A DNA stretch of 64,000 nucleotides from Cacconaster sp964598495 (GTDB lineage: Bacteria > Bacteroidota > Bacteroidia > Bacteroidales > UBA932): NCBI GenBank assembly GCA_964598495.1, contig CAZRBY010000002.1, forward strand, positions 1 through 64,000, read 5' to 3'. Positions 1 to 7,683 of this stretch are shown here, piece by piece; the first letter of the stretch is position 1, and every line of letters starts with the position of its first letter. The notes under the pieces were generated by a model. That model saw only the letters and a program-made list of their open reading frames with translations, did no database searches and was not told the DNA's origin. The position numbers and the translations under genes are program-made.

Positions 1-51
1 GACCGTCACCAGGTTGGAAATGATGCCTGTTACAATACCTGTACTTTTCAT
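1..51 (-). CDS. atpA: V-type ATP synthase subunit A, first 17 codons
   Basis: The minus strand opens with ATG at 51 and reads MKSTGIVTGIISNLVTV to the window edge. That is the usual start of the catalytic A subunit of V/A-type ATPases, whose N-terminal beta-barrel begins with this kind of sequence. It follows subunit E and DUF2764 in the same direction, which is the usual Bacteroidota operon order. Only the N-terminus is present, so no catalytic motif can be checked. Confidence 0.8.
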   Translation of the reverse strand, partial: MKSTGIVTGIISNLVTV

Positions 52-74
52 GCTAGTTAGTATGTTTTTCTTGT

Positions 75-635
75 TTATGATTCGTAATTGACTCCCTTAA
101 AAGTGCCTCTGACTTCATTCACAAGGCGCGCAAAGAGCTCTTTGCCGCTCTCAGGGTCGAGTTTAGTCCATCTTTCTACGACTCGGGCTTTCGTGAAGAA
201 ACCGAGCAGTACATTGATGTTAAAAAGTTCTCCGGAGATTATTTCATTGATTTTGTCCCACATAAAACGGTCAAGCTTGCGCTCTCTCTCGATGAGATTA
301 TCCATTGCGAAAATCTGTTTCAAAGTTGGATACTCCTCGAATTCACCTTCATAGGTTACTCCATCAAGCCAGCAAAGACGAGCATCCCTAACATATTTGT
401 CGAAGGAAAAATATTCCCTGATGAATAGGTTGGGATGAAGTGCAGCTGCGCGGTAAAAATGGCGTGAGATTAATTCCTTGTCCAGACCGAAATCTAGCCA
501 GTCCAGAAGTCTGCGATCTTTTTCCGAAAGCATTTCGGCAATGTTCTTCTGGAGAGAGGTGGCATCAAGTGCCTGGGGGCCGTAGTCAAGAAGTAGGTCG
601 GGCAATCCTGCAATGATATAGTGATAATTGCCCAT
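75..635 (-). CDS. DUF2764 family protein of the V-ATPase operon
   Basis: A 186-residue soluble protein beginning MGNYHYIIAGLPDLL. It fits the DUF2764 family, which in Bacteroidota sits between the genes for V-type ATPase subunits E and A. No signal peptide, membrane segment or catalytic motif is visible; it is mostly helical and charged. Its ATG overlaps the subunit E stop by one base (TAATG at 633-637), implying translational coupling, and subunit A starts 23 bases downstream. A role in assembling or regulating the ATPase is inferred from this fixed position only; the biochemical function is unknown. Confidence 0.85.
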   Translation of the reverse strand: MGNYHYIIAGLPDLLLDYGPQALDATSLQKNIAEMLSEKDRRLLDWLDFGLDKELISRHFYRAAALHPNLFIREYFSFDKYVRDARLCWLDGVTYEGEFEEYPTLKQIFAMDNLIERERKLDRFMWDKINEIISGELFNINVLLGFFTKARVVERWTKLDPESGKELFARLVNEVRGTFKGVNYES

Positions 636-1249
636 TATTCACCAAATAAAATGCGTCTTGTTGCAGGTCTGAGGTAGTTGCCAATCATGGCATCAAAGTC
701 TTCGTCGGTAAAGCTAATCATATATCCTCCATCCTTCGGGCCTATTTTGAATCCATTGGAGAGGCCCTTAACATATTCAACTTCAAGCCCCTTACAAAGT
801 TTACCGTTGATTTCCTTTTTCAGAAAATCCTCAAGCTCCGACTTCATGCTCTGCGGTATTATCATCTCGAGAGCAACAGAGTCAGGATTTGCGGCGTTAA
901 ATGCGCCTGCAATAGTAGTGATGACGGACTTGATTAGTTTGGTGTCGGACATCGCTTCTTTGACAGCCGGAGTGATGGTATTTGTTATAACCATCTTCTC
1001 GACCTGCTGTCTAAGTGCGTTGATGGCCTGGGTTGAGGCCATTTTTACATCATTGTCAGCACGAGAAATGATCTCCGCTGCCTCTTTTTCGGCTTTTGTG
1101 ACAATGGCGTTAGCTTCATTCTTGGCCTCTGATACAATTTTATCCGCCTCTTGGAGTGCCTTGGCCTTTAGCTCCTTGGCCTCCTGTTTTCCTTTGGAGA
1201 GCCCTTCGTTATAGAGCTTGTCTGTAAGTTCCTGCAACTTGTTTTGCAT
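635..1249 (-). CDS. atpE: V-type ATP synthase subunit E (peripheral stalk)
   Basis: Subunit E forms the peripheral stalk joining the A3B3 head to the membrane part of the V/A-type ATPase. The protein (204 residues) has a long Ala/Glu/Lys-rich coiled-coil N-terminal half (about residues 1-95) and a globular C-terminal half ending in RPATRRILFGE, as in the family. An in-frame TTG at 1288 lies inside the -7 promoter element (1286-1293), so translation must begin downstream; ATG 1249 is the first sensible start. The gene heads an operon E-DUF2764-A. Confidence 0.88.
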   Translation of the reverse strand: MQNKLQELTDKLYNEGLSKGKQEAKELKAKALQEADKIVSEAKNEANAIVTKAEKEAAEIISRADNDVKMASTQAINALRQQVEKMVITNTITPAVKEAMSDTKLIKSVITTIAGAFNAANPDSVALEMIIPQSMKSELEDFLKKEINGKLCKGLEVEYVKGLSNGFKIGPKDGGYMISFTDEDFDAMIGNYLRPATRRILFGE

Positions 1250-1285
1250 ATCGTCAGAATTATTAATACTTATTGTTTCAAGCGA

Positions 1286-1316
1286 CAAATATAAATAAAT
1301 TGAAAAGTAATAGCAA
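1286..1316 (-). promoter_or_regulatory. Promoter of the V-ATPase operon
   Basis: On the minus strand a TTG (1314-1316) is followed after exactly 20 bases by TATATTTG (1286-1293), matching the Bacteroidota sigma-factor pattern TTTG-N19/21-TAnnTTTG. Transcription would begin near 1280, giving a leader of about 30 bases before ATG 1249. The -33 element directly abuts the terminator of the upstream decarboxylase operon. Confidence 0.7.
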
Positions 1317-1318
1317 CA

Positions 1319-1353
1319 AAAAAGACGGTAAATTTTCCAAATACCGTCTTTTT
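1319..1353 (-). terminator. Rho-independent terminator of the decarboxylase operon
   Basis: A perfect 12-bp stem pairs AAAAAGACGGTA (1319-1330) with TACCGTCTTTTT (1342-1353) across an 11-base loop. Read on the minus strand it ends in a U-run about 20 bases after the stop codon of the beta-subunit gene. The stem is followed at once by the V-ATPase promoter, so it insulates the two operons. Confidence 0.85.
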
Positions 1354-1373
1354 GTCAATAAAAGTGTCATAAA

Positions 1374-2516
1374 TTATCCGAGGAACCCAAGTAAAATACC
1401 CGCAGCAACCGCACTTCCGATAACGCCTGCCACATTGGGCCCCATGGCGTGCATCAAGAGGTGGTTGGTCCTGTCGTACTCTCGTCCTACCATTTGGGAA
1501 ACCCTGGCTGAAGCAGGTACTGCCGATACGCCGGCGTTGCCAATGAGGGGATTGATCTTGTTGCCCTCTTTAAGGAAGAGGTTGAAGATTTTTACGAAAA
1601 ATACACCTCCGAATGTTGCAATCATAAATGAGAGGGCGCCGATCGCAAAAATCTTTATAGAGTCAATACGTAGGAAATGGTCTGCCTGGGTGGATGCACC
1701 CACTGTAAGACCAACGAGGATGGTTACCACGTCAATCAGCGGACCTCCTGCCGTAGTTGCGAGACGTTTAGTAACTCCACTCTCTTTGAGAAGGTTACCC
1801 AAGAAGAGCATTCCAAGCAGTGGGAGGCCTGAAGGCACAATGAATGCCATTATTAAAAAACCGATGATAGGGAAGAGTATCTTCTCAGTTTGTGCTACCG
1901 GTCTGGGTGGCTTCATGCGAATCAGACGCTCTTTCTTAGTGGTTAGGAGTCTCATGATCGGCGGTTGTATAACGGGTACCAGTGCCATATATGAATAAGC
2001 TGAAACAGCAATGGCACCCAAAAGGTCGGGAGCCAGTCTTGATGTCAGGAAGATGGCTGTCGGACCGTCAGCGCCACCAATTATACCGATGGAGCCTGCC
2101 TGCAAAGGGTCAAAACCGACTGCAAGAGCGATAGCGTAAGCTCCGAAGATACCAAGTTGTGCAGCGGCACCGACAAGGATCAATTTTGGATTGGAAATCA
2201 AAGCAGAGAAGTCGGTTATAGCGCCAACGCCGAGGAAAATCAGAGGCGGGTAGAAGCCCAACCTTACTCCCTGGTAGAGAATGTTTAATACGGATCCCTC
2301 CTCATAAATTCCGACTTCCAGACCGGCGAACAGTGGAATATTACCTATGAGGATGCCAAATCCGATAGGGACGAGCAGCATCGGTTCCCATTCTTTCTTA
2401 ACAGCAAGGTAGATGAAGATACAGCCGATGACAATCATTACCAGATGACCCAACTGTACGTTGGCAAATCCGGTAAACATCCAGAATGTTTTGAGGTTTG
2501 ATAAGATATTTTCCAT
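1374..2516 (-). CDS. mmdB: Sodium-pumping decarboxylase beta subunit (methylmalonyl-CoA decarboxylase)
   Basis: The beta subunit is the integral membrane part that decarboxylates carboxybiotin and exports Na+. This 380-residue protein has about ten hydrophobic helices and the family signature GGADGPTAIF (about residues 147-156), which carries the Na+/H+-binding Asp, plus GNLLKESG in the second half. Length agrees with OadB/MmdB/GcdB. The three known enzymes share this subunit; methylmalonyl-CoA is favoured because methylmalonyl-CoA epimerase heads the same operon. It lies 14 bases after the biotin carrier gene and is the last gene before a strong terminator. Confidence 0.9.
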   Translation of the reverse strand: MENILSNLKTFWMFTGFANVQLGHLVMIVIGCIFIYLAVKKEWEPMLLVPIGFGILIGNIPLFAGLEVGIYEEGSVLNILYQGVRLGFYPPLIFLGVGAITDFSALISNPKLILVGAAAQLGIFGAYAIALAVGFDPLQAGSIGIIGGADGPTAIFLTSRLAPDLLGAIAVSAYSYMALVPVIQPPIMRLLTTKKERLIRMKPPRPVAQTEKILFPIIGFLIMAFIVPSGLPLLGMLFLGNLLKESGVTKRLATTAGGPLIDVVTILVGLTVGASTQADHFLRIDSIKIFAIGALSFMIATFGGVFFVKIFNLFLKEGNKINPLIGNAGVSAVPASARVSQMVGREYDRTNHLLMHAMGPNVAGVIGSAVAAGILLGFLG

Positions 2517-2530
2517 ACAATACTAACCTA

Positions 2531-2965
2531 TTACCCTATTACTACAAGTGTGTCACCTTCAAGAACAGAGTCGCCCTTGCTGACCTGGATGCTTTCAATT
2601 TTTCCATTTGCCGTAGCTTCGATGACATTTTCCATCTTCATAGCTTCGAGTATGAGGATAACGTCACCCTTTTTCACAGTATCACCAACAGCACATTTTA
2701 CCTCAAGAATAACGCCAGGGAGAGGCGACTTGACAGGTGAACTTCCTGTGGCGGGTGCTAAGGGTGTAATGGGATTTACTGCAGATACCGCTGCAGGAGT
2801 GGATGTCTTAATAATTTTTATTGGGGCTGGTGACTTAGTTATGGGCTTCTCAAACTCAACAGTGTAGCTAGTACCGTTTACTTCAACAGTAGCAGAAGTC
2901 TCCTCCACATCACCAATTGCAACATTATAATTATTGCCGTTTATTACGAGTTTATATTCTTTCAT
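2531..2965 (-). CDS. mmdC: Biotin carrier (gamma) subunit of methylmalonyl-CoA decarboxylase
   Basis: A 144-residue biotin/lipoyl carrier protein. Residues 1-45 form a small N-terminal domain, about 45-78 are a Pro/Ala/Thr-rich flexible linker, and about 78-144 are the biotinyl domain with EAMKMEN; Lys110 is the predicted biotin attachment site. It shuttles the carboxyl group from the alpha carboxyltransferase to the membrane beta subunit. It sits between the lamin-tail/OadG-like gene and mmdB, the usual position in Bacteroidota decarboxylase operons. The same fold occurs in other acyl-CoA carboxylases, but the adjacent beta subunit fixes the role. Confidence 0.92.
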   Translation of the reverse strand: MKEYKLVINGNNYNVAIGDVEETSATVEVNGTSYTVEFEKPITKSPAPIKIIKTSTPAAVSAVNPITPLAPATGSSPVKSPLPGVILEVKCAVGDTVKKGDVILILEAMKMENVIEATANGKIESIQVSKGDSVLEGDTLVVIG

Positions 2966-2985
2966 TTCAATTCAAGTTATAGATG

Positions 2986-3903
2986 TTATTTCTTTTTGAG
3001 TTGCGGAGTTTGGCGCAGACCGTATATCTTGGAGCTCCAGGGTGAGTATGACCTGTCGGTGTGCTGTAATGTCATCACATAGCTTTCCTCATCGTGTAAA
3101 TCACTCTGCTCCTTGTATAGATAAAGAGCAAGAGCGATTGCAGCATAGGTCTCTCCGGGCAGCTCACCATACTGTACTTCGGATATATCTTTGCCGGCTT
3201 TGGCTGCAACCCTCTTTTTCCCCTGCTGGATGTTATATTTTCCGATGTATTTAAAAATAATATAGAGGACTAAAAGAGCTGTGAAAATAATAGTCATGGC
3301 TAATGCGGCCATCATCCAGCCATACGGGTCCATTTCCTTCATTTTAGTGGACTTGATGGTCTTGTCAATGGTGACATTATTGGTACTTGGGGTAGTTCTT
3401 TCCATTATTCCCCATCCTTCCCCGTCACCGTTTATGGAGCCTATACCGTCATTTAATCGACCGAATGAGACATTTTCGCCAAGGTCCTTTCTTACTGGAA
3501 TCCTGTCGATAATTGTCTCTCCGTCACTTTTGACTAGAATGATCTCTTTGGCGTTTTCCAGATCAAAAGAGATATGAAATGTCCCGCGGTAAGGCTGATT
3601 GTCAGCCCAGAAAATGACATGCTGACGAGGTTTTATAGCTGTAAGTACGTCACCGCCCGGGATAGGATACTTTTTCAGGTTGTTCGGGTCATCCGTAAGA
3701 TAACACCCTCCGATATCTACAGTGCCGTAGGAAGAGTTGAACAACTCTATCCACGAGCTCTGTTGTCCGAAGTCATCCTGATAGTCGTCAGTATTGAACA
3801 CGAGGTACTCATTGATACGCATTGAGCTTTGGTTTTGCCCATTCGCGCAGAGTGCCATACCCAATCCCGCGACTACAAGTAATATTTTTAATATTCGTTT
3901 CAT
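2986..3903 (-). CDS. mmdD: OadG-like membrane subunit with lamin-tail domain
   Basis: A 305-residue protein with a signal peptide, an extracytoplasmic lamin-tail-type beta domain (about residues 28-155; starts RINEYLVFN and contains SSWIELFNSS), one transmembrane helix near residues 195-220 (MMAALAMTIIFTALLVLYII) and a cytoplasmic tail. Single-helix OadG/delta subunits assemble the decarboxylase complex; in Bacteroidota this position is often held by a lamin-tail fusion. An upstream ATG at 3909 would add Met-Pro; ATG 3903 is preferred because it gives a standard MKRILK signal start. It follows mmdA by 15 bases. What the exported lamin-tail domain binds is unknown. Confidence 0.75.
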   Translation of the reverse strand: MKRILKILLVVAGLGMALCANGQNQSSMRINEYLVFNTDDYQDDFGQQSSWIELFNSSYGTVDIGGCYLTDDPNNLKKYPIPGGDVLTAIKPRQHVIFWADNQPYRGTFHISFDLENAKEIILVKSDGETIIDRIPVRKDLGENVSFGRLNDGIGSINGDGEGWGIMERTTPSTNNVTIDKTIKSTKMKEMDPYGWMMAALAMTIIFTALLVLYIIFKYIGKYNIQQGKKRVAAKAGKDISEVQYGELPGETYAAIALALYLYKEQSDLHDEESYVMTLQHTDRSYSPWSSKIYGLRQTPQLKKK

Positions 3904-3918
3904 TGGCATTGTGCTGGA

Positions 3919-5481
3919 TTAGAGTGGAAGATTATCGTGTTTCTTTGCAGGGTTAATGAGCTTCTTGGTAGAGAGTTGCTCCAGAGCACGGATAATACGG
4001 AAACGGGTATTTCTAGGCTCGATAATATCATCAATGTAGCCATACTTGGCAGCATTGTAGGGGTTGCTGAAGAGATCTTCATACTCTGCTTTCTTTGTCT
4101 CAATAAATGCAGCGCGTTTGTCCGGATCTTCCTCTGCTTTGATTTCTTTTGCATAGAGTACTTCTACTGCACCGTCTGCACCCATTACGGCGATGCTGGC
4201 TGTAGGCCATGCGTAGTTGATATCACCACGCAGCTGCTTGCAGCTCATAACTATGTGTGCTCCACCGTAAGATTTTCTAAGGGTAATGGTCACTTTAGGA
4301 ACGGTAGCCTCACCATAAGCATAGAGAAGTTTTGCACCGTTGAGGATAATGCCGCCATACTCCTGCTGTGTGCCGGGAAGGAAGCCGGGAACATCCACTA
4401 GAGTTACGATAGGGATGTTGAATGCATCGCAGAAGCGTACGAAACGTGCAGCTTTCTTTGAAGAATTGATGTCAAGCACCCCGGCCAGATTTTTGGGCTG
4501 GTTGGCCACAATACCAACCGATGTGCCGCCCATTCGGGCAAAGCCGACTATGATGTTCCTGGCATAGTTCTTATGGATTTCAAGGAATTTATTGTCGTCA
4601 ACTATGCTGTAGATAACCTGATACATATCGTAAGGAGCGTTGGGGCTGTCGGGAATTATGTCGTTGAGTACATCATCCAGACGGTGTATAGGATCCTCAG
4701 TGTGAAGATAAGGAGGCTCCTCCATATTGTTCTGGGGGATATAGCTGATAAGTTCTCGAATTGTCGAGAGAGCCTCTTCCTCAGTGGGGAGTGCAAAGTG
4801 AGCTACACCACTCTTTGAAGCATGTACGCTGGCACCACCAAGTTCTTCCTGTGTAACAACTTCACCGGTAACAGATTTTACAACTGCAGGACCGGTAAGG
4901 AACATGTAGCTGGTACCTTCAACCATGAGGTTGAAGTCGGTAAGTGCAGGAGAATAAACAGCACCTCCGGCACAAGGACCGAGGATGGCTGAAATTTGGG
5001 GAACGACACCGGATGCAAGGATATTCCTCTGGAAAATCTCAGCATAACCGGCAAGGGCGTTCACACCTTCCTGGATACGGGCTCCACCGGAGTCATTGAG
5101 GCCGATGATGGGGGCACCCACTTTCATAGCCTGATCCATAACCTTGCAGATCCTGAGGGCAAGAGTCTCTGAAAGGGAACCGCCGATAACGGTGAAGTCC
5201 TGTGCAAAGACATAAACAAGTCTGCCTTCGATAGTGCCATAACCTGTAACGACACCGTCACCGAGGAATGTCTTCTTTTCCATTCCGAAGTTTGTACAAC
5301 GGTGGGTCATGAACATGTCAAATTCTTCAAAGCTACCCTCATCGAGGAGCATGCTGATCCTTTCGCGAGCGGTATATTTGCCTTTTGCATGCTGGGCATC
5401 AATGGCCTTCTGGCCACCGCCCATGCGAGCTTTCTCCCTGAGTTCGATAAGCTCTTTTACTTTTTCTAGTTGATGACTCAT
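3919..5481 (-). CDS. mmdA: Methylmalonyl-CoA decarboxylase alpha subunit (carboxyltransferase)
   Basis: A 520-residue biotin-dependent acyl-CoA carboxyltransferase that moves the carboxyl group from methylmalonyl-CoA to carrier-bound biotin. Both crotonase-type halves are visible: the N-terminal half with GGARIQEGVNALAGYAEIF and LGPCAGGAVYSPALTDF, and the C-terminal half with VPGFLPGTQQEYGGIILNGAKLL split by ordinary spacing. These glycine-rich segments build the oxyanion holes. Length matches MmdA/PccB (about 515). Operon order epimerase-alpha-membrane-biotin-beta supports decarboxylase rather than propionyl-CoA carboxylase. Confidence 0.92.
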   Translation of the reverse strand: MSHQLEKVKELIELREKARMGGGQKAIDAQHAKGKYTARERISMLLDEGSFEEFDMFMTHRCTNFGMEKKTFLGDGVVTGYGTIEGRLVYVFAQDFTVIGGSLSETLALRICKVMDQAMKVGAPIIGLNDSGGARIQEGVNALAGYAEIFQRNILASGVVPQISAILGPCAGGAVYSPALTDFNLMVEGTSYMFLTGPAVVKSVTGEVVTQEELGGASVHASKSGVAHFALPTEEEALSTIRELISYIPQNNMEEPPYLHTEDPIHRLDDVLNDIIPDSPNAPYDMYQVIYSIVDDNKFLEIHKNYARNIIVGFARMGGTSVGIVANQPKNLAGVLDINSSKKAARFVRFCDAFNIPIVTLVDVPGFLPGTQQEYGGIILNGAKLLYAYGEATVPKVTITLRKSYGGAHIVMSCKQLRGDINYAWPTASIAVMGADGAVEVLYAKEIKAEEDPDKRAAFIETKKAEYEDLFSNPYNAAKYGYIDDIIEPRNTRFRIIRALEQLSTKKLINPAKKHDNLPL

Positions 5482-5512
5482 TCTTTTAATTTTTAAATAT
5501 ATTAATGATTAA

Positions 5513-5920
5513 TTATTCACCTTTTTCACAAAACTCCGTGAGAACACCCATAGTAGACTTTGGATGAAGGAAAGCGATATTGAGACCCTCTGCTCCCTTT
5601 CTGGGGGCCTTGTCGATGAGTCTTACGCCTGTGGCTTCAGCTTTAGCCAGACAATCCTTCACGTTTTTTGCAGCAAATGCAATGTGGTGGATACCTTCAC
5701 CTCTCTTCTCGATGAATTGTGCAACTGGTCCTTCGGGTGATGTGCTCTCGAGAAGCTCAATCTTTGTTTCTCCAATCCGGAAAAATGCAGTCTTGACCTT
5801 CTGGTCCGCTACTTCTTCGATTTTGTAGCACTTTAGACCCAGTACGTTTTCGTAGTAGGGGATAGCTTCTTCCAAAGACTTGACGGCTATGCCGATGTGT
5901 TCGATGTGAGTTAAGTCCAT
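5513..5920 (-). CDS. mce: Methylmalonyl-CoA epimerase
   Basis: A 135-residue vicinal-oxygen-chelate protein that interconverts (R)- and (S)-methylmalonyl-CoA, linking the B12-dependent mutase product to the decarboxylase. Metal ligands expected for the family are visible: His8 in IEHIGIAV, His in IHHIAFAAKN and Glu in VLTEFCEKGE near the C-terminus. It heads the decarboxylase operon, 31 bases before mmdA. The mutase itself is not in this window. Confidence 0.93.
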   Translation of the reverse strand: MDLTHIEHIGIAVKSLEEAIPYYENVLGLKCYKIEEVADQKVKTAFFRIGETKIELLESTSPEGPVAQFIEKRGEGIHHIAFAAKNVKDCLAKAEATGVRLIDKAPRKGAEGLNIAFLHPKSTMGVLTEFCEKGE

Positions 5921-5966
5921 AATATCAGATAATATTTAGTAGATTTTAGTATTAAAAACAATTTGG

Positions 5967-5974
5967 CAAACTTA
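5967..5974 (-). promoter_or_regulatory. -7 element for the epimerase-decarboxylase operon
   Basis: TAAGTTTG on the minus strand, 46 bases ahead of the mce ATG, fits TAnnTTTG. No clear TTG is seen at the expected distance upstream, so this is a weaker call than the complete promoters elsewhere in the window. The leader would be about 40 bases. Confidence 0.5.
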
Positions 5975-6059
5975 ACAATTATTGTGAGATAAACCATTAA
6001 TTTTAACAAAAAAATCTTCCCCAACAGGGACGACTTTCAATTCGTAGGAAAAGTTAGGA

Positions 6060-6788
6060 CTATTCGTCGATGTCGAGAGTGTGATATACATTTTGGACAT
6101 CCTCGTCCTCTTCGAGTTTCTCAATAAGTTTGTCCAATTCCACTCTCTCCTCAGCACTCAATTTCTTGAGTTCTCCATTTGGAAATCTCTCGAATCCGCC
6201 GGATACGATTTCAAATCCTTTCTCCTCAATAAACTTCTGAATGGTATTGTATGCGGTGAACTCACCATAAATGTTGATAATATCGTCATCCTCGTCTCGG
6301 AACACCTCATCGGCACCATAGTCGATGAGTTCCAATTCAAGTTCTTCGAGGTCCACCGGCTTCTCGCTCTTAACCTTGAAAGAACACTTATGGTCAAACA
6401 TAAATGCAACGCTACCGGATGTGCCGAGGCTTCCGCCATATTTTGCAAAATAACTGCGTACATTAGCAACGGTCCGATTGGTATTGTCCGTAGCGGTTTC
6501 CACTAGAAAAGCAACTCCATGGGGGCCGTAACCTTCGTAAACCACCTCCTTGTAATCGCTCTGATCCTTCTCGACAGCCCTTTGTATAGCCCTTTCTATA
6601 TTATCTTTAGGCATATTCTCGGACTTGGCTGTCTGAATCAGTGTTCTAAGGTGAGGGTTGCCGGCGGGATCGGTACCACCCTGCTTGGCTGCTATGGTGA
6701 TCTCTTTCCCAAGGCGTGTGAACACGCGGGCCATATTGCCCCAGCGCTTGAATTTCCTCTCTTTCCTGAATTCAAATGCTCTTCCCAT
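6060..6788 (-). CDS. YebC/PmpR family protein
   Basis: A 242-residue YebC-family protein. The N-terminal helical domain contains ARVFTRLGKEITIAAKQGG and NIERAIQRA; the middle and C-terminal domains contain YEGYGPHGVAFLVETATDN, all typical of the family. Members act as DNA-binding regulators or, as shown for some, as ribosome-associated factors that relieve stalling; the sequence does not decide between these. The acidic C-terminus (EKLEEDEDVQNVYHTL) is normal. It starts 4 bases after the TPR gene stop, so both are probably co-transcribed. Confidence 0.92.
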   Translation of the reverse strand: MGRAFEFRKERKFKRWGNMARVFTRLGKEITIAAKQGGTDPAGNPHLRTLIQTAKSENMPKDNIERAIQRAVEKDQSDYKEVVYEGYGPHGVAFLVETATDNTNRTVANVRSYFAKYGGSLGTSGSVAFMFDHKCSFKVKSEKPVDLEELELELIDYGADEVFRDEDDDIINIYGEFTAYNTIQKFIEEKGFEIVSGGFERFPNGELKKLSAEERVELDKLIEKLEEDEDVQNVYHTLDIDE

Positions 6789-6792
6789 AGCA

Positions 6793-7488
6793 CTATTTGT
6801 TTTTCAGGCGTGAGATATATTTGCCTACTTCGTAAGCCTCAATTGTATTGGGGTATTTTACGGTAATTTCGTCGTAGAATTTGAGGGCCTGCGCATTGTC
6901 TCCCATCTCTTCGCAGATGATACCTGCCTTTAGGAGGTAGCCTGCAGTATAGGTATTGCCGTCAACCGCAATAGCTTTTTTGTACCATTTAAGAGCTTCG
7001 GCATTGTTGTCGAGATTAACATAGGCATCAGCGATGCAGCAGTAAGTTCTTGCTTTTGTTAACTTCTCTTTTCCGCCATATTTCTTGAGAGACTCGATTG
7101 CACCTTCATTGTCACCGGTCTGAAGCTGACAAATGCCTTTGTAGAAGTAGATTATTTTGCCGGCCTTTTTGCCATACTGGTTGGCAACTTCTGCAAACCC
7201 CATCACATTGCCGTCACCGTTGAGTGCCGTAAGGTAATCGCCATCCATGAACAACTGCTCTGCGGGAAACATCTGTGCCCTCGCTTCTGTCTTGAGAGGT
7301 TGGAGATGCCATCTGTTTAAAGCAACGATGCCGAATACGATGACAAGAATCGCTATTATAGTTATAAAGATCCTATTCTGGTTTTTCTTGTCTTGAAAGA
7401 AGAGTTCGATTGAAGAAATCGCTGTTCCTATTTTAACTTCCTCCTGAGTGGTTTGTTTTTTAGCGGATTGTTTTTTCTTAGTAGCCAT
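6793..7488 (-). CDS. TPR-repeat membrane protein
   Basis: A 231-residue protein with a Lys/Gln-rich cytoplasmic start, one transmembrane helix at about residues 40-60 (FITIIAILVIVFGIVAL) and an exported TPR region of four or so 34-residue repeats (about 100-225) with motifs such as NAEALKWYKKAIAVDG and NAQALKFYDEITVKYPN. The overall plan resembles the YfgM/BamD-like periplasmic TPR scaffolds, but no direct assignment is possible. It is the first gene of a unit with yebC and is transcribed away from recF. Confidence 0.8.
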   Translation of the reverse strand: MATKKKQSAKKQTTQEEVKIGTAISSIELFFQDKKNQNRIFITIIAILVIVFGIVALNRWHLQPLKTEARAQMFPAEQLFMDGDYLTALNGDGNVMGFAEVANQYGKKAGKIIYFYKGICQLQTGDNEGAIESLKKYGGKEKLTKARTYCCIADAYVNLDNNAEALKWYKKAIAVDGNTYTAGYLLKAGIICEEMGDNAQALKFYDEITVKYPNTIEAYEVGKYISRLKNK

Positions 7489-7500
7489 TGTTATTGTATT

Positions 7501-7538
7501 ATTATATCTTACTATATCTTACTATATCTTACTATATC
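7501..7538. repeat. Tandem decamer repeat
   Basis: Three exact copies of ACTATATCTT-like decamers plus a flanking near-copy (ATTATATCTT) lie in the predicted 5' leader of the TPR gene. Array length is about 38 bases and it is very AT-rich. Confidence 0.75.
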
Positions 7539-7615
7539 CGTATTATTTGTAATCACATTCACGTTCTTCGCATTAATTCGCGTCATTCGTATCAATTAGC
7601 AAAATTCGCGAATTG

Positions 7616-7645
7616 CAAATTTACAACAAAAATGGGAAACACAAA
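7616..7645 (-). promoter_or_regulatory. Promoter of the TPR-yebC unit
   Basis: Minus-strand TAAATTTG (7616-7623) has a TTTG (7642-7645) 18 bases upstream, slightly short of the 19-21 optimum; a second TTG at 7646-7648 would give 22. Transcription from here would leave a leader of about 120 bases containing the decamer repeat and a 12-bp palindrome AATTCGCGAATT (7603-7614). Confidence 0.5.
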
Positions 7646-7655
7646 CAATAATTTG

Positions 7656-7663
7656 TACTTTTG
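7656..7663 (+). promoter_or_regulatory. -7 element for recF
   Basis: TACTTTTG fits TAnnTTTG and lies 20 bases before the recF ATG at 7684. No good TTG is seen 20 bases upstream. Together with the minus-strand promoter at 7616-7645 it forms a divergent control region of about 50 bases. Confidence 0.45.
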
Positions 7664-7683
7664 TAAACTCTGAAGAGACTTAT

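Noticed and set aside
1273..1998. A 241-codon plus-strand open frame opposite mmdB.
   Set aside because: It is antisense to the strongly conserved beta subunit and starts in the V-ATPase promoter region; no domain is recognisable.
6008..6030. Terminator after yebC.
   Set aside because: A run of seven T on the minus strand follows only a 4-bp stem (TCCC/GGGA); too weak to list.
5921..6059. Cobalamin riboswitch upstream of the epimerase-decarboxylase operon.
   Set aside because: The promoter element at 5967-5974 leaves a leader of about 40 bases, too short for a riboswitch.
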